Part shown: positions 1-6,538 of the stretch, piece by piece
Layout: every line of letters starts with the position of its first letter
How positions within the stretch are numbered: position 1 is the first letter of the stretch
Origin: Thermoproteota archaeon
Lineage (GTDB): Archaea; Thermoproteota; EX4484-205; JAAOZP01
DNA length: 9,005 bases
Assembly: GCA_026414125.1 (NCBI GenBank)
Contig: JAOAJQ010000021.1
Span: 2,770-11,774 of the forward strand
Direction: 5' to 3'
The notes under the pieces: generated by a model
Databases searched by the model: none
What the model was told of the DNA's origin: nothing
The model's input: the letters and a program-made list of their open reading frames with translations, nothing else
Position numbers and translations under genes: made by a program

Positions 1-956
1 ACGGCGGAGCGCCCCATTCTTGCACAAGAGTTCAATAAGGCTGAGAACTCCCTACCATCTCTTAATACGGTGCCTCTGGGCTCTTTCTCAAAGACATAAA
101 TTGTACCGAACAGGTTTTGAGCACTCTCAGGCGAGAAGCCAAGGTCAGCGATATACTGCATCAAACCTGCGAGAAGCCTTGACTTCTCAGCCGGGGAGAG
201 GTCGTTGAAAGTCCTCCACTTGTCATCCGTCTTAACCTCTATGCCGAGGCTTCTTAAAAGATTTAGAGCAACATTCTCGTCCCCGCTCAACCCAGGTATT
301 ATGAAGTTCGACGAGGAAGAGATTGAGACATGTATTGGCAGGGTTTCTCTGCCGAAGAACACGAAGTCCTCCTCAACCCTAACAATGTTCATCTCCTCTC
401 CTTCAAGAACTATCGTCGAGTTTAAACCTGTGAGCGACCTGTTAGCACCCATATCCTGCATGTCGGCCAGCGCGCCCACAATGGCTAGCTCATTCATCTT
501 GGAGAAATCTTCAACCAAGTTCTTGAAAACAAGGTATGAAACACCTGATCCGGAGACTTCTGAGCCACCGTTTAAACCATGCTCATTAGGGTTCAGCATG
601 AGAACACTGTTCGAATCACCCTCAACCTCATGATGGTCAAGTATGACGACCCTCGAAGGATCCAGAACACTCATTATCTCGCTCAGGTATCCTGCCCCAA
701 TATCTAGGAAAAGCACCGGCCGCGGAGGATGTGCGATGCTATCCAGAAAAGCCCTGTCTATCTGTGTCACGGACCTGGCTGAGAAGGAGACGCCCATGCT
801 TCTAAGGGCGAGACAAGCTATCGCCGCCGCAGCAGTCCCATCCGCATCCGCGTGGAAAACTAGAAGCGCATCATTCCAGTCGAAGGAGCCCAGCCTGCTT
901 GCGAAATCCCTTGCTTCAAAAATGAACCTTCTCTGAGTCTCCGACGCATTGTTCAT
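1..956 (-). CDS. RecJ-like DHH-family phosphoesterase/exonuclease, archaeal (partial, C-terminus beyond left edge)
   Basis: About 318 N-terminal residues are present and the frame stays open to the window edge, so the C-terminus is missing. DHH-family phosphoesterases are Mg/Mn-dependent nucleases. The archaeal RecJ-like members act in DNA replication and repair, and some bind GINS as Cdc45/GAN counterparts. The phosphoesterase motifs are all visible and intact: HADADG (residues 35-40), LDIG with D85, DHHE (107-110), and GALADMQD with D165. Near the edge, LLNSCARMGRS resembles the start of the DHHA1 substrate-binding domain, with its asparagine and GR. Since the acidic and histidine ligands are kept, this copy is probably catalytic rather than a Cdc45-like inactive form. 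The ATG at 956 overlaps the S15 stop as ATGA, so translation is probably coupled. Proximity of S15 and recJ is common in archaea. Whether it is GAN, a 5'-3' or a 3'-5' enzyme cannot be decided here. Confidence 0.9.
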   Translation of the reverse strand, partial: MNNASETQRRFIFEARDFASRLGSFDWNDALLVFHADADGTAAAAIACLALRSMGVSFSARSVTQIDRAFLDSIAHPPRPVLFLDIGAGYLSEIMSVLDPSRVVILDHHEVEGDSNSVLMLNPNEHGLNGGSEVSGSGVSYLVFKNLVEDFSKMNELAIVGALADMQDMGANRSLTGLNSTIVLEGEEMNIVRVEEDFVFFGRETLPIHVSISSSSNFIIPGLSGDENVALNLLRSLGIEVKTDDKWRTFNDLSPAEKSRLLAGLMQYIADLGFSPESAQNLFGTIYVFEKEPRGTVLRDGREFSALLNSCARMGRSA

Positions 957-1393
957 ATTTTTGCTTCAAGAACCCTCAGGTCTGGTAGAGGAACTTTCCT
1001 CTTAGAGTAGTAGCGAGCAAGCCTCCTAATCTTAGACACCACCAGTTGAAGATTGTGAACGTTAAAACGGTCAGACCTGTTCCTAGTTAAATGAGTAACC
1101 ATCCTCTCAGCCTTAGCTACAAGCCTGTCAAGATCCTCAGTTCTAGAGAACCTGACCTCCCTCTCGAGAAGTATTCTCGTAATCTTCTTACCAGTTATAT
1201 TCCTTACGGATGGAATCCCATACGAATCTCTGAGTATCAAACCTATTTGAGAAGGACCATATCCTTCTGAAGCAAGCTTGACAACTAGCTCTTCAACCTC
1301 CTCAGGCTTCAACGGCAACCATGGCGGAGCCCCGCTGTAGACTACCCTGCGTGAACCCGACTTACCCTTCTTATGGCTGTGCATCCTGGCCAA
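953..1393 (-). CDS. rps15: 30S ribosomal protein S15 (archaeal uS15, 146 aa)
   Basis: This is a small-subunit ribosomal protein that binds 16S rRNA. The 146 residues match the long archaeal/eukaryotic form (bacterial S15 is about 89). The N-terminal extension begins MARMHSHKKGKSGSRR. The core contains QIGLILRDSYGIPSVRNITG and, near the C-terminus, LQLVVSKIRRLARYYSK, which is the helical S15 signature. The start is TTG at 1393. I chose it over the ATG at 1384 because archaeal homologues begin MARxHS, and starting at the ATG would remove that first triplet. No good Shine-Dalgarno sequence precedes the TTG, but a TATA-like box at 1425-1432 would give a very short leader. Its stop overlaps the start of the RecJ-like gene as ATGA, so the two are probably one operon. 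Confidence 0.96.
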   Translation of the reverse strand: MARMHSHKKGKSGSRRVVYSGAPPWLPLKPEEVEELVVKLASEGYGPSQIGLILRDSYGIPSVRNITGKKITRILLEREVRFSRTEDLDRLVAKAERMVTHLTRNRSDRFNVHNLQLVVSKIRRLARYYSKRKVPLPDLRVLEAKI

Positions 1394-1424
1394 TCTTTAA
1401 GCCAAATTCTTTCCCGTAGACCCC

Positions 1425-1432
1425 TATTTAAG
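1425..1432 (-). promoter_or_regulatory. Probable archaeal TATA box for S15-recJ
   Basis: On the minus strand this reads CTTAAATA, preceded by purine-rich AGAAG that could serve as a BRE. The box centre is about 36 bases from the TTG start of S15. With the usual 24-27 bases from TATA to transcription start, the leader would be about 10 bases, which fits the absence of a clear Shine-Dalgarno site. Inferred from position and base composition only. Confidence 0.5.
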
Positions 1433-1538
1433 CTTCTCTGAAAAAATTCCTTTATCCAATAGCACGAATAACATCCGTTTTTACACGTGGCTTAAGCTGC
1501 TGTAGCTGGAAGTATAGTCGGCAAGGGTTTCGAAGGTT

Positions 1539-1561
1539 GCGTACGCTAAACATAGCATGCG
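1539..1561. other. Imperfect inverted repeat in the 195-base gap between S15 and the 221-aa gene
   Basis: GCGTACGCTA, a 4-base loop (AACA) and TAGCATGCG can pair over about nine positions with one C-A mismatch and one G-T wobble. On the minus strand it lies 28 bases past the stop of the 221-aa gene, after a T-rich run (CTTCTTTGTTTT, about 1568-1579). It might therefore mark the 3' end of that transcript. The remainder of 1394-1588, apart from the S15 TATA box, holds no open frame, tRNA or C/D-box signature that I can support. Confidence 0.25.
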
Positions 1562-1588
1562 GGGGTCAAAACAAAGAAGTGTTAGATT

Positions 1589-2254
1589 TCAGATTTTTAG
1601 GCCGGATGTAGCAAGATCCACCAGAACCTCGTCCTCGGTGACATCAACATCGGAAACCTCAAGCCTATCTATGTCTAACAAGAGATTATAACCTAGAATA
1701 CGCTTAGCCAGTTTACTTCTAATCAAATCCTCCGATAGGGATTGGATGAATTTAAGCATCTCATCAAAGTTGAAGTGGGAGACTCCCACCGACATCCTTA
1801 ATCCGTACCCGGGTTCCAGCTCGATGAACAAGCTCATATCCGGGAAGACCAGTATTTTCCTCCCGTCCGTTAATGGTTTCACCCGTGGATCGTCCTTAAC
1901 TTTCTCGATACACATGCTTGTGAGGGTTTCATACTGCTTCTCTATCTCCTCAAGCGGCTTAGAGTGCCTCTCATATGAGGCTTCCTCCATGAGAAATTCC
2001 ATTGTAATTTCGTAAACCTTATTTTTCCTCATAAGTACTAGGTTGAGCAGCCTTTCCACTAAAAATCCGACACTCTTCGGATCATCCGTATAAACATCAA
2101 TTCCAAAAATCATGCCCTCACGCCGATCTTTACCCACTAAAGCTATATGACACTCTTTAGTTGCTTCTCTCCAAAACTTCTCAACGCAGGTTTCACTGTT
2201 GACTCTAGCAGCCTCGTATTTATCACCCCATCCCCAAACAGTAATCTTACTCAT
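1589..2254 (-). CDS. Unrecognised 221-aa protein between XTP pyrophosphatase and S15
   Basis: I do not recognise this family. It has no signal peptide, membrane segment, Cys/His zinc pattern or nucleotide-binding motif, so a soluble cytoplasmic protein is likely. It looks like a mixed alpha/beta fold: strand-like stretches (GMIFGIDVYT near 47-56, KILVFPDMSLFIELE near 133-147) alternate with charged helices (MEEASYERHSKPLEEIEKQYE near 89-109), and the C-terminus is acidic and strand-like (LEVSDVDVTEDEVLVDLA). It starts at ATG 2254, preceded by a weak AGGAATGAT-type ribosome site. It lies 44 bases after the pyrophosphatase stop, so it is probably co-transcribed with it, although AAATTAAA in the gap could be a separate TATA box. 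Four sampled 60-base lines of the gene average about 40% G+C, against about 53% in two lines of Kae1. Its uninterrupted frame and clean placement argue that it is real. Confidence 0.8.
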   Translation of the reverse strand: MSKITVWGWGDKYEAARVNSETCVEKFWREATKECHIALVGKDRREGMIFGIDVYTDDPKSVGFLVERLLNLVLMRKNKVYEITMEFLMEEASYERHSKPLEEIEKQYETLTSMCIEKVKDDPRVKPLTDGRKILVFPDMSLFIELEPGYGLRMSVGVSHFNFDEMLKFIQSLSEDLIRSKLAKRILGYNLLLDIDRLEVSDVDVTEDEVLVDLATSGLKI

Positions 2255-2298
2255 TTATTATCATTCCTTTTTTGGGTCTTCCTCCCTTTAATTTACTC

Positions 2299-2859
2299 TT
2301 ACTCAGGCTTCTTCAGAAACCATGATGCAAAAGCCTTTAACGCTTTCGCCCTATGAGAGAATTTATTCTTCTCCTCAGTGCTCATCTCCGCGAAAGTCAG
2401 GTTAGAGCCAAGAGGAATGAAGAGGGGGTCATAACCAAACCCGCTTTTCCCGCGTGGCTCTGTCGCTATTGTTCCGTCGACTCTTCCTGTGAAGAGCCTG
2501 ACGCCGTTGCCTGGCTCGCCGTAGGCTAGGGCTGTCATGAAGTATGCCGACCTGTCCGCTGAGCCCGCTAGAAGTTTGAGTATTCCATCGCAGCCTATTT
2601 TCCTGTAAACGTATGACGAGTATACGCCTGGAAAACCGTTTAGAGAGTTTATGAAGAGTCCGGAGTCCTCTATTATGAAGGGTTTCCCTATTTTTTTCAA
2701 AGCCTCTTGGGCGCATTTCTCAGCAACCTCCTCCAGGGTTTCCGACTGGGGCTCGGTTATTTCAAGGTCAGCCTGTTCAAGAATTATCCCGAATTCTCTG
2801 AGCAGTTTCTGTGCCTCGAGGAATTTCCCAAGGTTCCCCGTTATGAATACTAGTCTCAT
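2299..2859 (-). CDS. rdgB: XTP/dITP pyrophosphatase (HAM1/RdgB/ITPase family, 186 aa)
   Basis: This enzyme hydrolyses non-canonical purine nucleotides (dITP, ITP, XTP) to the monophosphate and PPi, keeping deaminated bases out of DNA and RNA. It is cytoplasmic, usually a homodimer, and Mg-dependent. All family signatures are present: TGNLGKFLE (7-15, phosphate binding), the acidic E36, EDSGLFINSLNGFPGVYSSY (64-83) with the expected catalytic D65, SGFGYDPLF (139-147), and AEMSTEEKNKFSHR (157-170). The 186-residue length is normal for the family. The start ATG at 2859 follows a GGGGG run about 10 bases upstream. It is divergent from the threonine operon, with 64 bases between the start codons, and is followed 44 bases later by the 221-aa gene. 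Confidence 0.97.
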   Translation of the reverse strand: MRLVFITGNLGKFLEAQKLLREFGIILEQADLEITEPQSETLEEVAEKCAQEALKKIGKPFIIEDSGLFINSLNGFPGVYSSYVYRKIGCDGILKLLAGSADRSAYFMTALAYGEPGNGVRLFTGRVDGTIATEPRGKSGFGYDPLFIPLGSNLTFAEMSTEEKNKFSHRAKALKAFASWFLKKPE

Positions 2860-2882
2860 TAGCCATTTCCCCCTTTTGAGCG

Positions 2883-2899
2883 TTATTAAAGCTTAAAAC
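2883..2899. promoter_or_regulatory. Divergent TATA-like promoter region between XTPase and thrC
   Basis: The 64-base divergent gap contains a near-palindromic A/T block centred on AAGCTT. On the plus strand it reads TTATTAAA then CTTAAAA; on the minus strand GTTTTAAG then CTTTAATAA. Boxes suitable for TBP therefore face both ways. From the plus-strand CTTAAAA (2892-2898), transcription would start near 2920, almost leaderless for thrC. From TTATTAAA (2883-2890) it would start near 2911, just past the GAGGAGG sequence at 2904-2910. The minus-strand box CTTTAATAA would start transcription a few bases before the XTPase ATG. Inferred from sequence and spacing. Confidence 0.45.
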
Positions 2900-2923
2900 T
2901 CCTGAGGAGGCGAGTAGGCGGTA

Positions 2924-4132
2924 ATGGAGTATCAGGATGGCGAGGCCCTGGTTTGCATGGATTGCGGTGCAACCCATGAGCCGGAGGGAGGCGTGCTTGT
3001 CTGCAGGAAATGCGGTGGGCTCTTGGAGGTTGCCTACTCTAAGAGTGTTTTCAGAAGGGCTTCGTTTAACGGCAAGGGTGTTTGGAGGTATAGGAGCCTC
3101 CTCCCTAGGGTTGAGAGAATCATCACGCTAAGCGAGGGGGATACTCCGCTGGTTAAGGCTGAAAGACTAGGAGAATCCCTGGGCTTGAGAAATCTTTACG
3201 TTAAGTTTGAAGGGGCGAATCCAACTGGTTCTTTTAAAGACAGAGGTATGACTGTAGCCGTCAGCATTGCCCTCAGGTTCCACGCTAGGAGCGTGGCGTG
3301 CGCTTCAACAGGCAATACTTCAGCATCAATGTCAGCCTACGCAGCGAGGGCCGGCTTAAGGAGCCTCGTCTTCCTTCCAGACGGCTATGTTGCCCCAGGA
3401 AAGCTTCTCCAGGCTGTTGCCCATGGAGCTATGATAATTAGGGTTAGGGGGAACTTCGACGAAGCTTTGAAAACGCTTCTCTCATACAGAGATGAGCTCG
3501 GTGTTTACGTTTTGAACTCTGTAAACCCATACAGGATCGAGGGTCAGAAGACAGTTGCCTTCGAAATATGGGAAGGTCTTAACCGTACGCCTGATTTCGT
3601 CGTATATCCTGTTGGAAATGCGGCCAACATATCTTCAGGCTGGAAGGGTTTTAAAGAGCTGGTTGAAGCTGGGCTGGCTGAGTCTAAGCCGAGGATGATC
3701 GGGGTTCAGGCTGAGGGATCCGCGCCCATAGCAACAGCTTTTCTCCGAGGGGAGGAAACTATAGAGCCTGTTGAGAAGCCTGAAACTGTTGCGACAGCAA
3801 TAAGGATTGGGAGGCCGTTTTCCTGGAAGAAAGCACTCAAAGCGTTAAGAGAATCGCGGGGGACAGCGGTTACTGTTAGCGATGGGGAAATATTGAGGGC
3901 TCAGGTAGACCTTGCCAGGATGGAGGGTTTGTTCGCGGAGCCTGCGGGAGCAGCGCCGGTGGCGGGCTTAGCTAAGCTTTCTAAAGAGGGGTTCTTCAAT
4001 GGTGATGAAACGATAGTCGCCGTAGTTACGGGACACGGTTTGAAGGACCCGAGTGTCAACATAGAGCCCTATGCTGAGCTCGTCATCCATCCCGATGAAA
4101 ACCCTGCGGAGGCTTTGAGGAAACTGTTATGA
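2924..4132 (+). CDS. thrC: Threonine synthase (402 aa, N-terminal zinc-ribbon type)
   Basis: This PLP-dependent cytoplasmic enzyme converts O-phosphohomoserine to L-threonine, the last step of the pathway. The N-terminus carries a rubredoxin/zinc-ribbon-like knuckle with C11, C14, C27 and C30 (CMDCG and CRKCG). The fold type II catalytic domain follows: LSEGDTPLVKAERLG (69-83), then NPTGSFKDRGM with K105 as the expected PLP Schiff-base lysine, ACASTGNTSASMSAYAARAG, VYPVGNAANISSGWKG for phosphate binding, and AEPAGAAPVAGL near the C-terminus. The 402-residue length is typical. An in-frame TAG nine bases upstream of ATG 2924 excludes a longer ATG-started form, and the next Met lies inside the zinc knuckle. 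The stop overlaps the homoserine dehydrogenase start as ATGA. Related cysteate synthases share the fold, but the operon context supports threonine synthase. Confidence 0.95.
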   Translation: MEYQDGEALVCMDCGATHEPEGGVLVCRKCGGLLEVAYSKSVFRRASFNGKGVWRYRSLLPRVERIITLSEGDTPLVKAERLGESLGLRNLYVKFEGANPTGSFKDRGMTVAVSIALRFHARSVACASTGNTSASMSAYAARAGLRSLVFLPDGYVAPGKLLQAVAHGAMIIRVRGNFDEALKTLLSYRDELGVYVLNSVNPYRIEGQKTVAFEIWEGLNRTPDFVVYPVGNAANISSGWKGFKELVEAGLAESKPRMIGVQAEGSAPIATAFLRGEETIEPVEKPETVATAIRIGRPFSWKKALKALRESRGTAVTVSDGEILRAQVDLARMEGLFAEPAGAAPVAGLAKLSKEGFFNGDETIVAVVTGHGLKDPSVNIEPYAELVIHPDENPAEALRKLL

Positions 4133-5139
4133 GGATCCTTCTGATCGGCTTTGGAAACGTTGGAAGAGCTTTCCTCCAGCTGATGGAGGAGGAGAGAAGG
4201 AGGTTCAGGAGGCTTGGAGCAGACCCGAGGATTGTTGGAATAGTAGACAGGGGTGGTGCAACGCTTTCTGAGAATGGTGTTAAGGCAAGCAGCCTTTTAA
4301 CAATCAAGATGAGGAAGGGTTCAGTAGCCTATTCTGAACAAGGAGGTTTTCCAAGTATGGATGCAGTGGAGGCGATAAGTGTCTCCCAGCCCCATGTGAC
4401 TGTTGAAGCAACCCCAACTAGCAGGGGTGGCTCAGGACCAGCTTTAAGACACATTCTTAAGGCTCTCGAACACGGTTCCCACGTTGTCTCAGCCAATAAG
4501 GCTCCTTTCGCATACGATTACGACACTGTTATGAGGGTAGCGTTGTCTCGAGGGAGAATAGTGAAGTACAGTGCAACAGTCGGGGGTGGGTTGCCTGTTT
4601 TAAAAACGCTCAAGACACTTACCGTGGGAGATTTCGTTGAGAGCCTCAGGGGAATTTTAAATGCTACCTCCAACTATATTCTCACATTAATGGAGGAGGG
4701 GAGTAGCTACGAGGAGGCTTTGAGGCTTGCGCGCGAGATAGGTATCGCGGAGGCTGATCCTACTATGGATGTATCCGGCATGGATACTGCCTACAAGATA
4801 ACCATAATAGCCAACACTATTGAAGGAGGCCATAGGGTTGACGAAGTTGAGTTGAAAGGCATAGAAGAAGTTAAGCCTAAAGACCTGCGTGAAGCTGCTT
4901 TAAACGGGTACTCCATAAGGCTCGTCGGAGAGTTTACTGAGGATGGTAGGCTCAGGGTCGGTCCTTCAAAGCTTAAGAGGGGGAGTGTGCTTGATGTGAG
5001 CGGGACGCTGAACGCGGTGGAGTTCAGAATGAAGAGGGCTGGACCGGTTTACCTGCTTGGGAGAGGCGCTGGACCGTTTGAAACAGCCGCTGCAATAATC
5101 AGAGATATTTTCGAAATACTGGAGGAGGAGAAGCGTTGA
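4129..5139 (+). CDS. hom: Homoserine dehydrogenase (336 aa, short form without ACT domain)
   Basis: This NAD(P)-dependent cytoplasmic enzyme reduces aspartate semialdehyde to homoserine, the branch point to threonine and methionine. The N-terminal Rossmann domain shows GFGNVG (7-12). SANKAPFA (121-128) carries the conserved K124, and SATVGGGLPVLKTLK (148-162) is the next family signature. GILNATSNYILTLM (175-188) begins the substrate domain. GIAEADPTMDVSGMDTAYK (205-223) holds the family's catalytic set, seen here as E208, D219 and K223. At 336 residues it ends after the substrate domain and has no C-terminal ACT domain, so feedback control would have to come from another polypeptide. The ATG overlaps the thrC stop by four bases. 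Its own TGA stop overlaps the TTG start of the next gene, so the three proteins are probably translated together. Confidence 0.96.
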   Translation: MRILLIGFGNVGRAFLQLMEEERRRFRRLGADPRIVGIVDRGGATLSENGVKASSLLTIKMRKGSVAYSEQGGFPSMDAVEAISVSQPHVTVEATPTSRGGSGPALRHILKALEHGSHVVSANKAPFAYDYDTVMRVALSRGRIVKYSATVGGGLPVLKTLKTLTVGDFVESLRGILNATSNYILTLMEEGSSYEEALRLAREIGIAEADPTMDVSGMDTAYKITIIANTIEGGHRVDEVELKGIEEVKPKDLREAALNGYSIRLVGEFTEDGRLRVGPSKLKRGSVLDVSGTLNAVEFRMKRAGPVYLLGRGAGPFETAAAIIRDIFEILEEEKR

Positions 5140-6488
5140 TTATTGTAAACCTCAACCTTGAAAATACGGGATTGGAGTTGAAAGGACTTTGCGAGAAGCT
5201 GGCTGAAAAAGCCTCGCAAGGATTAATAATTATAGTTGAGCCGCGCGAGGATACGCTTAGGATTTTAACCGAGGCTGTTGCTTCACACATGAATGAGGAT
5301 GAGGCCTTAGCGAAGCTGGCTGGCGAGCTTAATGGTCTGGTGAAAGGGATTCCAGGGGATTTGAAGAGGAATGTTGAAACAGAGCTGGTTGAAAGCTTAA
5401 ACAGGATCTTTGAGTACCTGCATGCTGAGAAGAAGGCTGGTGGTGCAACACCCAAGGGACTGCCCGTGATGCTCAACCTGCTTGCAAACACTGTTGCCAA
5501 GGTTGTTTCCAGCTATTTGAACGCGCTTGGCGTTAACGCTAAATGGGTTACAGCTGGGCAGGCAGGATTCACGCTCGTAGAGGACTATGAGCCGCCGTGG
5601 AGCCATTATGTGAGCCTTGTTAACCCGGATGGGTTGAAAAGTGTTTCAAAAGGAGTTCTAGTAATATCCGGCAGGTCTTGCGTCGACCATGAGGGTGGCG
5701 AAGCCTTGCTTAAAAAAGGGATGGGCAGCGTGGTGGCGATACTTGCCGCCAGCGATCTGAGAGTCGGAGAGGTTTATGTCCCCAAGGCTAACGGCGGCGT
5801 TTACACAGCCGACCCTTGGATTACGGATAAGGCGAGAACCATACCAAGCCTATCCTACTCGGAGGCACTGGAGCTTTCGAGGCTTGGAGAATGGGTTGTA
5901 AGCCCCCAAGCCGTGGAGCTTGCGGAGGAGCTTGGAGTAAGAATATTAGTTTCAAGCACACAAGATCCTTTTAAAGAATGTACGACGATAGGCTTTGAGA
6001 AGGCTGTTGAAAAACAGATAGTTAAAGCTGTAGCGATGATACCGGACATGAGTATTTTAACCGTCGAGGGGGCTGCTATGGCTGGAACCCCAGGCGTGGC
6101 TTCAGCCATCCTTGGAGAGATTGCGAAAAGAGGGGTAAGCATATCCATGATAAGCCAGGATGCTTCAGAAATCGGTATAACCCTGCTTGTTAAAGACAGG
6201 GATCTCGATATTGCTTTGAAAGGCTTGAGGGAAGGATTCAGCAGACAGAGGCTTGTTAAAAGAGTCAAGATACAGAGGGGTGTTGCAGTAATATCCGCTG
6301 TAGGAGAGGGTATGAGGGGGACGAGGGGCGTTGCAGCCAAAATATTCTCCGCTGTTGCTGAAGCAGGAGTTAATGTTCTAGCCATAGCTCAAGGCTCGTC
6401 TGAGACAAGTATATCTTTCGCAGTATCCATGAGTGATGCTGAGAAAGCTGTTAAAGCAGTTCACGACAGAGTTATCCTGGATGTTTAG
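5136..6488 (+). CDS. Aspartokinase-like protein with tandem ACT domains; kinase motifs appear lost (possible pseudoenzyme)
   Basis: This is homologous to aspartate kinase in length (450 aa) and in its C-terminal half. GGVYTADPWITDKARTIPSL and SYSEALELSRLG (220-251) and SPQAVELAEELGVRILVSST (256-275) follow the aspartokinase pattern. Two ACT domains (about 305-370 and 383-448) carry ISQDASEIGITL and IAQGSSETSISF, the effector-site signatures. The catalytic motifs look absent. The N-terminus is MIIVNLNLENTG instead of VVKFGGTSxG. IIIVEPRED (31-39) stands where VVVSAMGG is expected, and NLLANTVAK (114-122) where SxGERLS is expected. EALLKKGMGSVVA (189-201) replaces TLGRGGSDxTA, and VYVPKANGG (213-221) replaces IWTDVDG. 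The frame is intact, so this is divergence and not decay. The TTG start at 5136 overlaps the hom stop; the next in-frame Met (5289) would remove the first strand. It is probably a regulatory, ligand-sensing subunit, though a very divergent active kinase cannot be excluded. Confidence 0.85.
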   Translation: MIIVNLNLENTGLELKGLCEKLAEKASQGLIIIVEPREDTLRILTEAVASHMNEDEALAKLAGELNGLVKGIPGDLKRNVETELVESLNRIFEYLHAEKKAGGATPKGLPVMLNLLANTVAKVVSSYLNALGVNAKWVTAGQAGFTLVEDYEPPWSHYVSLVNPDGLKSVSKGVLVISGRSCVDHEGGEALLKKGMGSVVAILAASDLRVGEVYVPKANGGVYTADPWITDKARTIPSLSYSEALELSRLGEWVVSPQAVELAEELGVRILVSSTQDPFKECTTIGFEKAVEKQIVKAVAMIPDMSILTVEGAAMAGTPGVASAILGEIAKRGVSISMISQDASEIGITLLVKDRDLDIALKGLREGFSRQRLVKRVKIQRGVAVISAVGEGMRGTRGVAAKIFSAVAEAGVNVLAIAQGSSETSISFAVSMSDAEKAVKAVHDRVILDV

Positions 6489-6514
6489 CCTTCTCCACAA
6501 ACAATATCATTCAG

Positions 6515-6534
6515 TATTTACGTTTTCCTGATTT
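6515..6534 (+). terminator. Possible T-rich transcription end of the threonine operon
   Basis: The 50-base gap between two converging genes contains TATTTACGTTTTCCTGATTT downstream of the last operon stop. Archaeal termination commonly uses T-rich tracts without a strong hairpin. No convincing stem is present here, and the assignment rests on position and composition only. Confidence 0.3.
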
Positions 6535-6538
6535 CCAC

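Noticed and set aside
205..936. Plus-strand open frames across the left end of the window (205-633, 643-936)
   Set aside because: They lie antisense to the RecJ-like gene, whose DHH motifs are intact. The plus-strand translations show no family features.
1551..1561. Shared 10-mer CGCATGCTAT (minus strand here, plus strand at 8808-8817) as a possible repeat family
   Set aside because: Many 10-base matches are expected by chance in 9 kb counting both strands, and the flanks do not extend the similarity.
1394..1588. C/D-box or H/ACA guide RNA in the intergenic gap
   Set aside because: No TGATGA/CTGA box pair or ACA-terminated double hairpin was found on either strand.
5136..5850. Possible frameshift or mis-assembly explaining the lost aspartokinase motifs
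   Set aside because: The frame is continuous from the hom overlap to the ACT domains. The segments align by position with aspartokinase at several points (TPK before the SxGE site, YTADP after the ATP site), and only the catalytic residues differ. A shift would scramble the whole stretch.
5855..6385. A 176-codon minus-strand open frame within the aspartokinase-like gene
   Set aside because: It is antisense to the conserved kinase-fold tail and ACT domains. Its Ser/Thr/Pro/Leu-rich composition is typical of a shadow frame.
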